A stretch of DNA of 64,000 bases from Acanthopleura granulata (taxonomy: Eukaryota > Mollusca > Polyplacophora > Chitonida > Chitonidae), in the NCBI GenBank assembly GCA_016165875.1, contig JABBOT010000001.1:35705011-35769010 (forward strand), in the 5' to 3' direction. Under the pieces are notes generated by a model. That model did not search any database and had not been told where the DNA came from. It saw nothing but the letters and a program-made list of their open reading frames with translations. The position numbers and the translations under genes were made by a program. Shown here piece by piece: positions 36,067 to 47,319 of this stretch (the stretch's first letter is position 1; each line of letters starts with the position of its first letter).

Positions 36067-37247
36067 TAGCGTGGGTAATCTATGCACGGCTTCAATAGGA
36101 GCGCAGTGTAAGAGGAACACATTAACAACTGATCGACCGGTGTGCAGTAGACTACATATACGATGGGATGACGAATTGCACAACTTCACTTCACAGTCAA
36201 GTTTCAGTCCACAAATGTACATTGCATTCTCGTGTCCTATATCGTGACTGGAATTATCCCATTACGAGAAGCCCATTTAAAGCATATACAAGCATTGTGC
36301 TGGCTTTTTTTATTTACATCAGATAATGTTATTTTGGTATTCCAAAAAGCATGTCAGTTACCCTTAAATCTGAATCGTTAGGAAATCATGTGAGGCAAAG
36401 CTTTAGATGCAAGGGAACATGCATTGCTGATACTAAGATTCCTTTCTATCAGGTGGAAAATACAAAGAATTTAAACCTGTTAACCTTGATGTGATAGATC
36501 CCACTTGACTTCCATACATAAATAACAGAATACGAAGGAAAAAACAAAAGACGCAATTTGACAAAAACTAGAACCATTTGAGAAATTTGATAGATAAACC
36601 AAATGGAAAAATTGTGGCGAGGAGTTGTAGCAAGGAAAAGTTTTTTTTTTTAGATTTCTCACACTTTAGATTGCTTTTACCCTTCAAAAAAATCTTGCTT
36701 GGAATTAAACGTCCTTGTTACACACGGCTTTGTACAAATGCTAGGAAATCCGTGTGATTCAAAAGCAGAGATACATCAGGACGTGTGATAGGTGATAGCC
36801 CTTGTCGACAACCAGCGTTTAGTCGCTAACCGTCTGCCATCAACAGCGTTACGGATTTCTCTTACCGGCTGTAGAAACGCGTATCCCAGCGGTGATGAAA
36901 AAGCTGTCAGCCAAAAGGCAATTTGGATTTTAGCATTTTTCGAGTACGCCGTGGCATCTTTCTCCCTGTTTGAAATGGGTAATCCAGCTCGGATAATGCG
37001 CTTCCCCGGAAGATGTATTAGCTTGTAACGGTATTCCACCCTGGGGGATTCCTGGCTTGTGATCGTTACATGTAGGTATTGATTGTGGCGAAGGTATCAG
37101 TGGCTGCTCGACCACTAAGCTAGCCCGCCCGATCAGATATATCCCGGCGCAGGCGACCTGTTAGCTCGGCAAGCCCTGATTTGTAGAAGCTCATCTGTCA
37201 AACATACGTGTTGAGTGCGGTCTGGCGGCCGTCCACAGTAAACGTGC

Positions 37248-37321
37248 TATAAAAGCCACTATGAGCAAGGTCCGAGGGGAGAGGAGAGGCATTCTGACAC
37301 ACTGGTCACCTCAAGAGTCAG
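37248..37321 (+). promoter_or_regulatory. Candidate TATA promoter and short first exon
   Basis: CTATAAAAGCC is a strong TATA box in a locally GC-richer stretch. About 70 bases later GAGTCAG|GTAAGTG is a near-perfect splice donor (intron from 37322). A start site about 30 bases below the TATA would give a ~45-base non-coding first exon. The only ATG before the donor is at 37261. No downstream coding exon was recognised. Confidence 0.4.
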
Positions 37322-37989
37322 GTAAGTGTAACTGATTAATTAAACGGTGTCAACTTGAGTTGCTGTTCATTCTACTAAACTGCTAGGAAACGTGAATGAC
37401 TGTCGTTTTTGTCGATAAAGTTTGAAGTTACTTCGAATTTATATAGAGCGTCACGGTATGTAGTGCAGTATAAGAAGTTTTCGGGGCTACCATAGGAGTG
37501 GTTTCGTAAAGGCTCGAAATCAACGCTTTAGGAGTATGACTCCATCGTTTAATCCTCGACTAACAGATGGGATTTAGAACCACAGTGAACACTCGACAAC
37601 AGTGAGCCGCCAACACAGGAACTGACTATCATTTAACTAGTCATGAATGACAAACTGCATACAGCCCAAAACATATCATGTATCATATAGCTTTATGCCT
37701 TAGATTTTCAAATAAGTTCTTCCTGCATGGTAGTTGGATGTTGTATCATCTCCAAATGTCAAGAAAACTTTGTAGTTTTCACTTTTTATGGGTGGAAGAT
37801 ACCAGAGTGTCACAAACACAAGCTGGCGCTTACTGCCACCAAAATAAGAACCAGACCGTCCACAAATTCTCAGTTCCGACTGCTAGGCTTGAATCCGCAC
37901 CCTGCAAGCCTAGAGGTTAGCAATCACACCCCTTATTTGCCTTATTCTGTTAGGAAATGTACGTTATTTTAATTCCATATTACATATGC

Positions 37990-38149
37990 AAAGTCACTCC
38001 GAAGAAATTCCCTTTGACGTCCTCAATATTTCGACTTCAATTAAGTCATCCTCAGGAGAAAATTTCTTTCCTCACCTTTCTCCTGAGGATGACTTAATGA
38101 AAGTCAAAATATTGAGAACGTCAAAATGAAGTTCTTCTGAGTTACTTCA
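37990..38149. repeat. Foldback element with CTGAGGATGACTT arms
   Basis: Two ~69-bp arms (37993-38061 and 38078-38146), inverted and separated by 16 bp, agree at most positions. Each carries TCTCCTGAGGATGACTTAA, an AAGTC partner, an AAATATTGA or AAATATTGAG stretch and a GACGTC or AACGTC motif. This short stem plus GAAA arrangement recurs in animal retroelement ends. The element encodes nothing. Confidence 0.85.
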
Positions 38150-38310
38150 CTTATTTATTGTGCTAAGCTGTTCAGTGGATCAAATAGATTAATGCCATAT
38201 TGGTAGTGCTTTTCTCCAGCCCTAACGTCCAATATAGTAATAATTTAGAAGGCATCAGTAAACTGTCCACTATAGATTAAAAATATTTCATTCAAAGCTA
38301 AAAGTGTTTT

Positions 38311-38327
38311 TTGTTGTTGTTGTTGTT
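38311..38327. repeat. (TTG)n microsatellite
   Basis: TTGTTGTTGTTGTTGTT, under six full units. Confidence 0.9.
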
Positions 38328-39769
38328 AGTTTGTTTTAATTAATATTTGGAAACATTTACCCAGTATATACCGACATGCCCACCATGACGTCAGGCCTCT
38401 CTCTGTAACCTGTACATTGTAAGTTTTTCGGAAAATTCTCGGAAAACGGGACGTCCATGAAGCTAGATATTACAGGCCTATCAGGGGTGCTTCTGTGCCA
38501 ATTCCATCTTCCTTGATGCGTGACACATACCTTTTTAAACCGGACTCTAGTGGATATGTTGGTTTGTACATCAGTTATTTGTTATTTTTCAACCGCACAC
38601 TAAGACCATACAGTCGATATATGACTTCTGGCCAAGCGAAGAAAAATCAAATACGCATAACCACTTGTGAATACTAAACCGGTTCATGGCTACACGAGTT
38701 CCAAAATACTTCCTGACCATATAGTTAATACTTTTGGTTAAATAAATGTTAAATAATCTAACTGTACAGCCAAATGCTAAATATCCTCTTGTTGATTTCG
38801 GGTATATTTTTAAATTCGCAAGAGTGTCGTTAATGATACATATGATAGTCTAACGGTCAACACTCCCAAGATATATTGACCTCATTTGTTGTGCTTTACC
38901 GAAGGTCTAGGGCAACTGAATCGCTACTGGTCAGCAATGATAACTTACTTTGCCGTACGTTTTTGTATCTTCATGTGGCAGAGAATCAGACGTTGTCTGG
39001 CTGGAGTATAGAAAAATATATTTTACAGGCTCAGCCCGCGCTGGTCCTCGGGGCGGTATCTGAATGAACAGGAGGCAAACACCTGTTCATCATTTACCAC
39101 TAGAAGAGCATCGGGGTGTCCACAGCTGGCTATACTAACCCATAAATATATAACTTCATGCGATTCAAGCAGACCCGGGACACATGCAAAGCATCAGCAC
39201 TTAATGGTCTGTGTTATTGACATTTCGTTTTCCAAACACTGTAGCAGATGTTTAGCTTAGTACTTTTTTAGATGCTCATGGAGAAGTATATGGCGTAACT
39301 TCATAAAATCATTCGTATGTATTATATCAACAAATGTAATGCACAGGAAGTGCTCCTGGCCATCTCTTTTGTGCAAGTGCGTGTACCAGTGTGAAGAAGT
39401 GAAATTTAGGTCCACTATGTGCTGCCAATTGTTCTTTGTTGGTATGTATCGTGCGTTTCTCTGCCCTTTAATTCGTTTGTCCATGAAGCTATACATACGC
39501 TTCGGTGCATGAAAATACGACTGAATCTTGCACTCGAATGCACATGCGTCAGTGGGTACTAATAGGGGTTCTAACATTAGAACATTCGAGCAAAGGTGTA
39601 CAACACACCATGATTCTTCTGTCCAAGTGCTAAACGAAAAAATGTACAAGTAACTTTTTGGCGGTATGATTTGCAACTGTCATGCGGTTTCCGTATGTGA
39701 CGGCTTCGACATCTGGTGAAAAGAGAACCACCATATAGACGTTTGCTTAGATCAGGGCAGAGCCTTGGC

Positions 39770-39905
39770 CCCATTGACTAGATCAGACGCCATACATACT
39801 TAATAATAATGACACCTTGTACAGACGCCCTGGGCGAGAGTGATTACGTGGCTAATGGTGCAATGGTACTACCGTGAATGACTAAACAATTACCATCATA
39901 AAGTT
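39770..39905 (+). repeat. Small direct duplication, copy 1
   Basis: CATACATACTTAATAATAAT, GACACCTTGTACAGACGCCC and GAGAGTGATTACGTGGC recur about 440 bases downstream. No coding content recognised. Confidence 0.8.
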
Positions 39906-40204
39906 GTCACGTCTAGTGAAAATCAACCTGGAGTCCATTTTGAATTCGCCCGGTAAAGTATACCTTACTATACCATAGTTTAAAGTAGTGAAGGTACTAA
40001 TGCTTCCGCACACCTCGTTACTGGAACTAATTTATGCCAAGACAGTGTAATTCAGAATGCGTACAGGACACTCAAACTCATAGGGGATTAACTCGGGTGG
40101 CAACGTAGCACATTTTCCAAGTTTCTAATCTTAAGAAAAGTGAGGTATAGAGAAAAGCTCAAAACAGAGACAAACCATTACACAGGGCTTTGCCCCAAGT
40201 CCAA

Positions 40205-40345
40205 GTAATAAGTCTTGACCTGCGGTGGACGTCATACATACTTAATAATGATGACACCTTCTGCAGACGCTCGAGGCAAGAGTCATTGGCCAATAGTGAA
40301 ACTGTTAGCTCCGCACAACGAAACAGTTTTCATCATCAGGCTTAA
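40205..40345 (+). repeat. Small direct duplication, copy 2
   Basis: CATACATACTTAATAATGAT, GACACCTTCTGCAGACGCTC and AAGAGTCATTGGCC match 39789 onward. An upstream CAGGGCTTTGCCCC parallels CAGAGCCTTGGCCCC of copy 1. The intervening sequence is not clearly repeated. Confidence 0.8.
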
Positions 40346-41037
40346 AAATGGCTTTCGGCATTACTGAGCGGTTCATTAGATAACAGTACAGGATAAGTTC
40401 ATACTTGAGAGAGAGGCTTTAGCCGGGGCCTCCCGGAGGACAATACTTTACTACTGTACTGCTGAATACTCATGACGTCATAACGGCTTGGAAGAAAGCT
40501 GTTTGCATTGACTGACTACAATGAATCTGGACATCTGAACGACACTATGATATAATGTGGCAAATGACAAGGCAACGCGTAACCCGTGAATTCTGGCCTT
40601 TTCACTGTATACCTCAGTTCGTGATTTTGAGTAATTGTAGACCAATGATGTGTAGTGTACAGCATGTAACATCACCGCATATTTTTCACTTAATTCTGCT
40701 TAAGCCATGGTGCTAGGGGAGTGTAAGTTGTAACTTCTCGTACACTTACATGAACAGTAAGAATAATGCTCTAACTGATGTAAAGTAGAAATTCACCAGT
40801 ATAACGTGTGATATTTGCCAACTGTCACACTGTCGTCGCTGCTCTGGTTTTTACTGTCTGTGCTGTGGTTATTGTAACGTTCCATGTGAACCCTTTAAGA
40901 CAGCAATTTATTAGTCCACTCCACCCCCAGCACCCAGTTGCGTCTAACTCTTACAACAGTTTGCCTACACCTATACAAGGAGTATACACAATCTTGTCCA
41001 CAGCTTGCGTTCTCTGAAGCTTCAAATGCTAATATTA

Positions 41038-41149
41038 GTTACATGATTATTGAGTGAAAGGATACGAAACTATATGGGGTCTGTAAGGCTCATATGAGGC
41101 TTATGGACGCCGTATAGTTTCGTATCCTTTCACTCAATAACCATGTAAC
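41038..41149. repeat. Near-perfect 112-bp palindrome
   Basis: The left arm GTTACATGATTATTGAGTGA, AAGGATACGAAACTATATGG is matched by a right arm whose complement reads GTTACATGGTTATTGAGTGA, AAGGATACGAAACTATACGG. The centre CTCATATGAG is itself palindromic. Only a few mismatches fall in about 51 bp per arm, far better preserved than other inverted repeats here. It could be a MITE, a transcribed hairpin or a fresh inverted duplication. Confidence 0.9.
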
Positions 41150-41810
41150 GAATTCATCCCGCGGAAGATTCTAAAAACTACACTGAAATTTGCGTCTTGA
41201 AAAACAAAAAAATCTTCGGCAGTAACTTCCTGTCGCGTCGAGGAGCTTTGAATTCCCAAACAGTGAACTCTAAATTATGACGTCATAACGTTATTGACAA
41301 TGTTCATTCAACATTCTTTCATGACGTTGTGTCGTTGGTGTCGTTGTTGTGTCACATTGTAACTGTTGTGTCATGCGTTCTGCGACACTGTTGAATCATC
41401 AGACGCATATAACATCTGCTGCAGGGCATAGAGTTATATGCGTTAGTACTGTGACCCTTACTGTCCAATCAAAAGCAGAGGCTTTTGTCCGACGCTGGAT
41501 AATCTTAATGTCTTGTCCTTTTATGGAAACAATGGTTTGTTATTTTAAAAAAATGATGTAAACTGACTTGCATTGACAGTATCTTGTGCGCTATACTTTC
41601 TTAGGTCTTTGACAGTTTGTCTTGAATTAACGTTGGTTTGGCAATCGGACTAGCAATTATCCATCTAGAACATCGATTATGGTTGACCACTGATACAAGA
41701 CTGTCTATATAAAAATAGAAAAAGAACTTCTTAACCTCAGGAAAGTAGCTGTTTGATTGCAACAAGCTATACATGCTATCACTGTATACGCTGCAAGGAG
41801 AAATGGTGTA

Positions 41811-42024
41811 TTTATTTATTTGATTGGTGTTCTACGTGGTACTCAATAAGATTTGACTTACACGACGGTGGTCAGCATTATGGTGGAAGGAAACCGGACA
41901 GAACCCGGGGAAAACCCATGACCATCCGAGAGGAAGCCAGCATGAGCTGAACTTGAACTCACAACGACCGCATTGATGGGAGGCTTCTGGGTCATTAACT
42001 AACCAACTGAGCCACCTCCGCTCC
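41811..42024 (-). mobile_element. SINE-1 with perfect target-site duplications and deletions
   Basis: Flanked by identical AGAAATGGTGTA at 41799-41810 and 42025-42036. Relative to full copies, the segment between CATCCG and AGAGGAAGCC is missing (the full copy has CCG at both ends of the lost part). So is part of the tRNA head around GCGCTAGCGCG. The tail and the box B region (TGAACTTGAACTCACAACGA) are intact. Confidence 0.95.
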
Positions 42025-42345
42025 AGAAATGGTGTAGCCTTACTGTACAAAGTGCCGACAATTTTGTAACCAGTAATATGTTTACACGTTGCTGTAGAGA
42101 TAAAGTTAAATGTACATTTACCGCATATTCACCTGTTTATTAACACCTCCTGTACGAGAAGAATTACACTGGTTATTGGATTTACGGTCGACACATTTGT
42201 AAATTTACAGGAGCGATGAACATTTCCACCATATCTTATAACCCTGCAGGAATAGGGTGTAAACTAACACCAAAAATTGCAGCATTATTTTTACACTTGA
42301 ATTCACTGTTCCAGTTTACATCACTTTGTGCTGCAAAATTGTATT

Positions 42346-42373
42346 CTTTTTTTTTTTTTTTCTTTTTTTTTTT
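42346..42373. repeat. Poly-T tract
   Basis: T-run with one C interruption. No retroposon body was identified next to it on the minus strand. Confidence 0.9.
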
Positions 42374-42399
42374 CGGAAGTGTAGGGTAAACACACGTCC

Positions 42400-44140
42400 C
42401 TTTACCTTTGACCAAAATATCATAAACCGAAATGCTAGGACGTTCGTCCCAGGGCTAGAATAGGTTTACTGGATTGTATTTCCCATGTACCTATCTCCAG
42501 GTGAAACATGTTCTTTGGTCTTGGTCAGTAGTGTTCAAAGATGAGACAAAGGTGATGATGTATCAGCATGATTTACACCTTTAATCACGAGCTGTACGCC
42601 AATAGGGAATAAAATACATTTTTTAAATACATTTTCCTGATTAAATCTCGTACTGCTGTTGAAACAATTTTTTTTAATTTTGTTGTGAAATTGAAATTTT
42701 GATGGAGTCTCGCAGTATTCAATCCTGTTCGGACACGGAGTACATGGCCTGACTGTGAAATGAAGACTGGCAAATTGATCGGAAGTTTTATTTTTTATAA
42801 TGGTTTTCAGTGCCACTGAGGTATTCATTGCGGCTGAACTATGCTGGTGCAGTGGCATCAGCGTGAGTTTTAAAACGTCATTCAGTCAAATAAATAGGTT
42901 TAATGTACATGTTACATATATGCCCGTAGTAATTACTGAATCAAACGCTGAAAGTAAGATTCGTTTGTTTGCTCGTGGACAAGGTAAGGGCTTACCGCTT
43001 ATACCTGTCACCTATTCGTGTAGGACTGTTTGCGCTTTGGAGGTCAGTTAAACTTCAAACGCTAAGTTATCCAGGCAACAAAATAAGACCACATGCGTGG
43101 AATTAAAAGTAAGAGTGATTCAATATCGATTGAGTGCTGTATAAAAATTCAAAAGGTGTTATTTCACAGAAGCGGGTCAAGGTGATAAAATCCCAACGCT
43201 AAGAAAGAAATTGGAACTGCTTCTTCGATGGATATAGGGCAAGATTTTCCACACGGTGGAAACTTTCCAAAATATATACGTGTAGAGGTAGATTTCTCTA
43301 ATGATTTGCAGGGCACCAATCCTTATAAACTCATTTTCATTAGACATATAGGGTAGAGCAAAGCAGATTAGAAATTATGTGACAGTTCACATGGGGCAAC
43401 CAAATGGCTCTGTGAAATGTTCTGATTGCCGTCTCCACAAAGACAGTAAAGTCTATGGTATTTTAGGATGTCTGTGACCTAATATGCCAAAACATCCAAA
43501 CTAACATGTAAACTGACTACAACAAAGACTAAAATTTGGAGTTTTTTGAACTCTCTTGCTTTCTCTTGAAATCCACAAGCCCTTGATCAGTGGGAGACTC
43601 TGCTACATGTGTTTGATACAAAAAAAGCTACATGAAAGGGTCCAAACTGCAAAAAGGGCATCGTTTCCTGTTGTGATGCTGCTGTGCTTGTGTATTACCT
43701 AAGTGTTTTGTGATCACACATGCGCCCTGTGAGCCTGACGTACTGCAAGATAGAACAGAGGAGCACCAAGCTTTGGATTGCTGTGTGAAAGGCGGAAAAT
43801 GAGTTTTACCAGCTCCTCATTATTACCCAGTGGTTCGCTTAATGAAGCTTAGAATTGTCTCCAGTGTTAAATTGTCAATGTTGGTCTGAACTACTGAAGT
43901 TAAACGTGCCACGTCGACACAACTATGTTGTATTGGATGGGAATGTAGCTCCTAATGATTTGGAGTTACAAATCTGAATTTGAACTTCTTGCATTTGGAC
44001 GATTTCTTTCCCACATCATGGTAAACCGATTATCATTTGTATACAATCAACCTTGCTTCATCAATAGGCTTGCATGTGTTTGATATTTGGTAATGATTGT
44101 TAAGCTGTAATCACGTAACCTGTTTTGAACATCGCTGTCA
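42400..44140. other. No gene recognised
   Basis: Open frames up to 107 codons (minus, 42535-42858) lack a domain. No repeats beyond the poly-T were noticed. Confidence 0.45.
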
Positions 44141-44149
44141 GTCGTGTCT

Positions 44150-44182
44150 TCTGTCTGTTGGTCTGTCTGTTGGTCTGTCTGT
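44150..44182. repeat. GTCTGTCTGTTG microsatellite
   Basis: About three units of a 12-base motif (TCTGTTGGTCTG phase), followed by GATCG-rich sequence. It generates Thr/Asp/Gln- or Val/Cys-rich artefact frames. Confidence 0.85.
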
Positions 44183-44599
44183 GGGATCGCTCGGTCAGCC
44201 GATCGATTGGTCGGTGCGAAGTTTCGACCAGCAGACAATATAGATGCGATAGCTTTGCCCTGAGATCTTTCTGGCTTAGTATGTATAGGCTTTCGTTCAC
44301 TGACTAAAGACGAGAGAATTCACTGTAATGCTTGCCGTCATACAAAACAAGCAATTTGATTACTCCATACCATTCTCAGAGAATACTTCATTTTCCGAAA
44401 AAGCACTAAAGTGAACAGGGAGCGGTCGATATATATCGCCATCAAAAAGTCAGTGATGCATTTAAGACTATGTTGTGATAGCTGTAATTTGAATCTTTCA
44501 CGGTCTAATTAATCCTCCCTTATTATCAGCGGTATCGTGGCAGGTGGGATAATTCCAGATTTGAGTCAGTCTAAAGCAGGATTGACTGCTTTTATGAGC

Positions 44600-46435
44600 T
44601 CAATTCGTCAAAAAAGATTCGCCCAAACGTAAGAAATTCAGCTGTCGCTGTTATATGTATTATGTGACTTTATAAGCGCAACATACATTTTCCACTCACT
44701 CACTTCCTAGCTGGACAACCAAAGCTTCTACCCAATTACATTCAGGTATGTTTTTGCAATACCTGCTGCACATCAAAAGTACTCTATATGCATCATTTCG
44801 CTATCCTCAACATAGTCCTCAAAGGAGTTGCATTTGGGGTTCTATCAGGTGTGAGATTGCGTTAATGTTGATTTGTATTTGAAAACTTAACTGTTGTATC
44901 AGCCTTTTTAAATTGATCCCTTTTGCTATTAATTTGGGTGCTCTCCGTGATCGTAATTGAATATGGCGTTTTTAGGCCTAACGATGTCGATCACTTGCTA
45001 ATAGGATGTGCATTCTAGGACTCGACATTAGGCTTCTTTGTCCTCAGTCAAAATTACGGACCATGATTTGTGACATTGACTTGTATAAACCGCTATTCAG
45101 CATTGAGGGTGTCCGCAAAAATCAAATTAAACCAAAAGTATCACCCGTTACAGCTGTTTAGAGTGGATAATTGGTCGTAAGCTTTGACTGGTGATCAAAG
45201 ATTCGTTCGTGGGGTGGATGGGGGATAATCGTTAATAAGGGAATGGACTGAAATTGTATCTCTCTGCAATGTTTAGCTTCCAGGTGGGGTTGAGCATTCT
45301 CCGACAGTCATTTGAACACTGTAGCAGCAAACGGCTCTTTGCAGTACGAGCTGTTTGCCTGATCCATTACATTTCTGCGCCTATTTTTCCTCACGTTCCG
45401 TGCAGAGTGATCCCTCGTTCATTTGCGAAATCCCGTTGTGCAAAAGGGAGGTATTTGATGCGCCTTTAGAATGACGACCGCAAACGCTTTTGTTCCTCGT
45501 GTTCTCCACTTGAAATTGCCGATCCAGAAACGCTGTATACACAATAATGCCTCCCCTACCGCGGCTCACCACAAGCACGACGTAATGTTACCTGGGTCAA
45601 TGCTGACGATAGACACTACCTAGTAATCAGATACTGTAATAAGATTTCCTACAGGAAGATGATGACTAATCAAATCTGCCTGTGACGTAAGGACGTGACA
45701 TAGTTATGACAATACAGATTTCGCGCAATATGCGCAGATATTTTTTTCTAGAAAACCGATGAACGGTATTACGTTTCTGCCACCTACAGTAAAAAAGCAA
45801 TGTAACCGCTACTTTAGAAATATTTGACACTTCAGGCATCAGACACCCACTGGAAACTCTGTAATCTTTCAAGCTTAACGCTTGGTTTTTTAAACTTATT
45901 AAGAAAAAAATACGAATTCCCAGAAGTGAACGAATATTTGTCAAAGCCGAAAGCTGAGACATATGAGTGGTCGGTGTTGCCATTAAATAGGGAGAGATGT
46001 GTGCTAGTCTAAGATAAAGAACGCCTGTTCTGAAAGGTGCTACTGTCAAAACCTAAAGAATAATTTGTCTTCCTTTACTCGTTTTTATGTTCTTTCATTT
46101 TCATTCCTAGGAAGCTATTTCCTGTGAAGGAAATTGGACGTTAACCTATGTGCAATGTTTTTGTAAAGCGAGTTATTTCTTCCAATTTACTTTGAAATCT
46201 ATCTCTCAATATGCCTGGAGAATATTTCGGCTTTGTTACATTCTATTTTCCCTTCGTTGAACATTTCGCATTAAAACACATGGGGGAATATAGCACGGCC
46301 TCCCATACGCCTACGGTAAGAGTAGGATGATATTGTAGAAATAACAAGCATGTGAAATACGACTGGAACCGGAAGTGTATAGATATAAATTATGTTCATT
46401 TCACATGTGAATGCACTTCGCCTACAAATTGAAAT
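44600..46435 (+). repeat. Long repeat unit F1 (partners at 47320 and 48696)
   Basis: Shares ordered blocks with F2 and F3: GACTTTATAAGCGCAACATA, ACAACCAAAGCTTC, CATCCATTA-type block, GGGGGATAATCGTTAATAAG, TGTGCAAAAGGGAGGTATTT, and CACCACAAGCACGACGTAAT at about 45567. From about 45620 to 46435 it matches F3 but not F2 (ATTTCGCGCAATATGCGCAG against ATTTCGGGAGATGTGCGCAG). The copies are substantially diverged. Confidence 0.8.
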
Positions 46436-46732
46436 TGTATTGTACATACAGACCACACGTCCGCGTAAAGTGTTGAATAATCACATGGCATGTGGTGTAG
46501 CACAAACTGTATACAGATGACGGTGAATCTGTGCTGCCGTTCTTCATTGTATTGAAATTAGATCCGTGTATTTTGCTAAACGTTGACAAAGAGAAAACGT
46601 TATGGTTCCCGACTATTTCCCGACTATAGATGACAACTTTCAAACCAACACTAAACTACTATCATACGTTTGGTCTCATCTCATCCCACACAGTCAAGTG
46701 TTTGGATTATACGTCGTAAAGTGATTTATTAA

Positions 46733-46962
46733 TTTGATTTATGTTTTACGAAGTACTCAAGAATATTTCACTTATACGACGACGGCTAGCATTATGGTGG
46801 GAGGAAACCGGTCAAACCCCGGGGGAAACCCACGACCATCCGCAAGTTGGTGGCAGACTTTCCCATGCACCACCGTACAGGAAGCCACCATGAGCTGGAC
46901 TTGAACTCACAGCGACCACATTGGTGGGCGGCTTCTGGGTCATTAAGCTGCGCTAACGCGCC
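46733..46962 (-). mobile_element. SINE-1, near full length
   Basis: TTTATTAATTTGATTTATGT, ACTCAAGAATATTTCACTTA, TTATGGTGGGAGGAAACCGG, GGGGGAAACCCACGACCATC, then AACTCACAGCGACCACATTG and GGTCATTAAGCTGCGCTAAC. The last part of the tRNA head is missing. It sits between repeat units F1 and F2. A convincing target-site duplication was not found. Confidence 0.92.
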
Positions 46963-47319
46963 TTCACGTCGCGTCGTGATACTTGGTTTCTATTCGTCCA
47001 TATACAGTGACGGGAAACTGCACAAGGCATAATGTACAAGCATAACGCGCTAAATAGCTACATTGTATATTTCTTATAGACGTTGGTTAAAGACAAACAT
47101 GAATGATCAAATTTTTTCCATTCTTTATACCTTGCTCTTAGAGATGAACCAATATAATATCTGAAGTTGAATTGTTTAGGTTATTCCAACAAACATTTTT
47201 AATTTTCTGGAAAAGTAAAAATTTCGTGCAGTTAGCAGTTTAGGCATTAAAGCCATAAATAGTCAAAACATAAGCCAAAACGAAAGGAATTGAGATATCA
47301 ATATGACGTGTGAAATGTA

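Noticed and set aside
37040..37130. Minus-strand tRNA-like GGCTAGCTTAGTGGTCGAGC
   Set aside because: A good box A but no convincing box B or cloverleaf. Perhaps a SINE head, too uncertain to annotate.
39257..39676. 139-codon minus-strand frame
   Set aside because: Starts at a non-ATG codon, matches no family I recognise, and has no splice or promoter support. Left unannotated, though its composition is not absurd for a protein.
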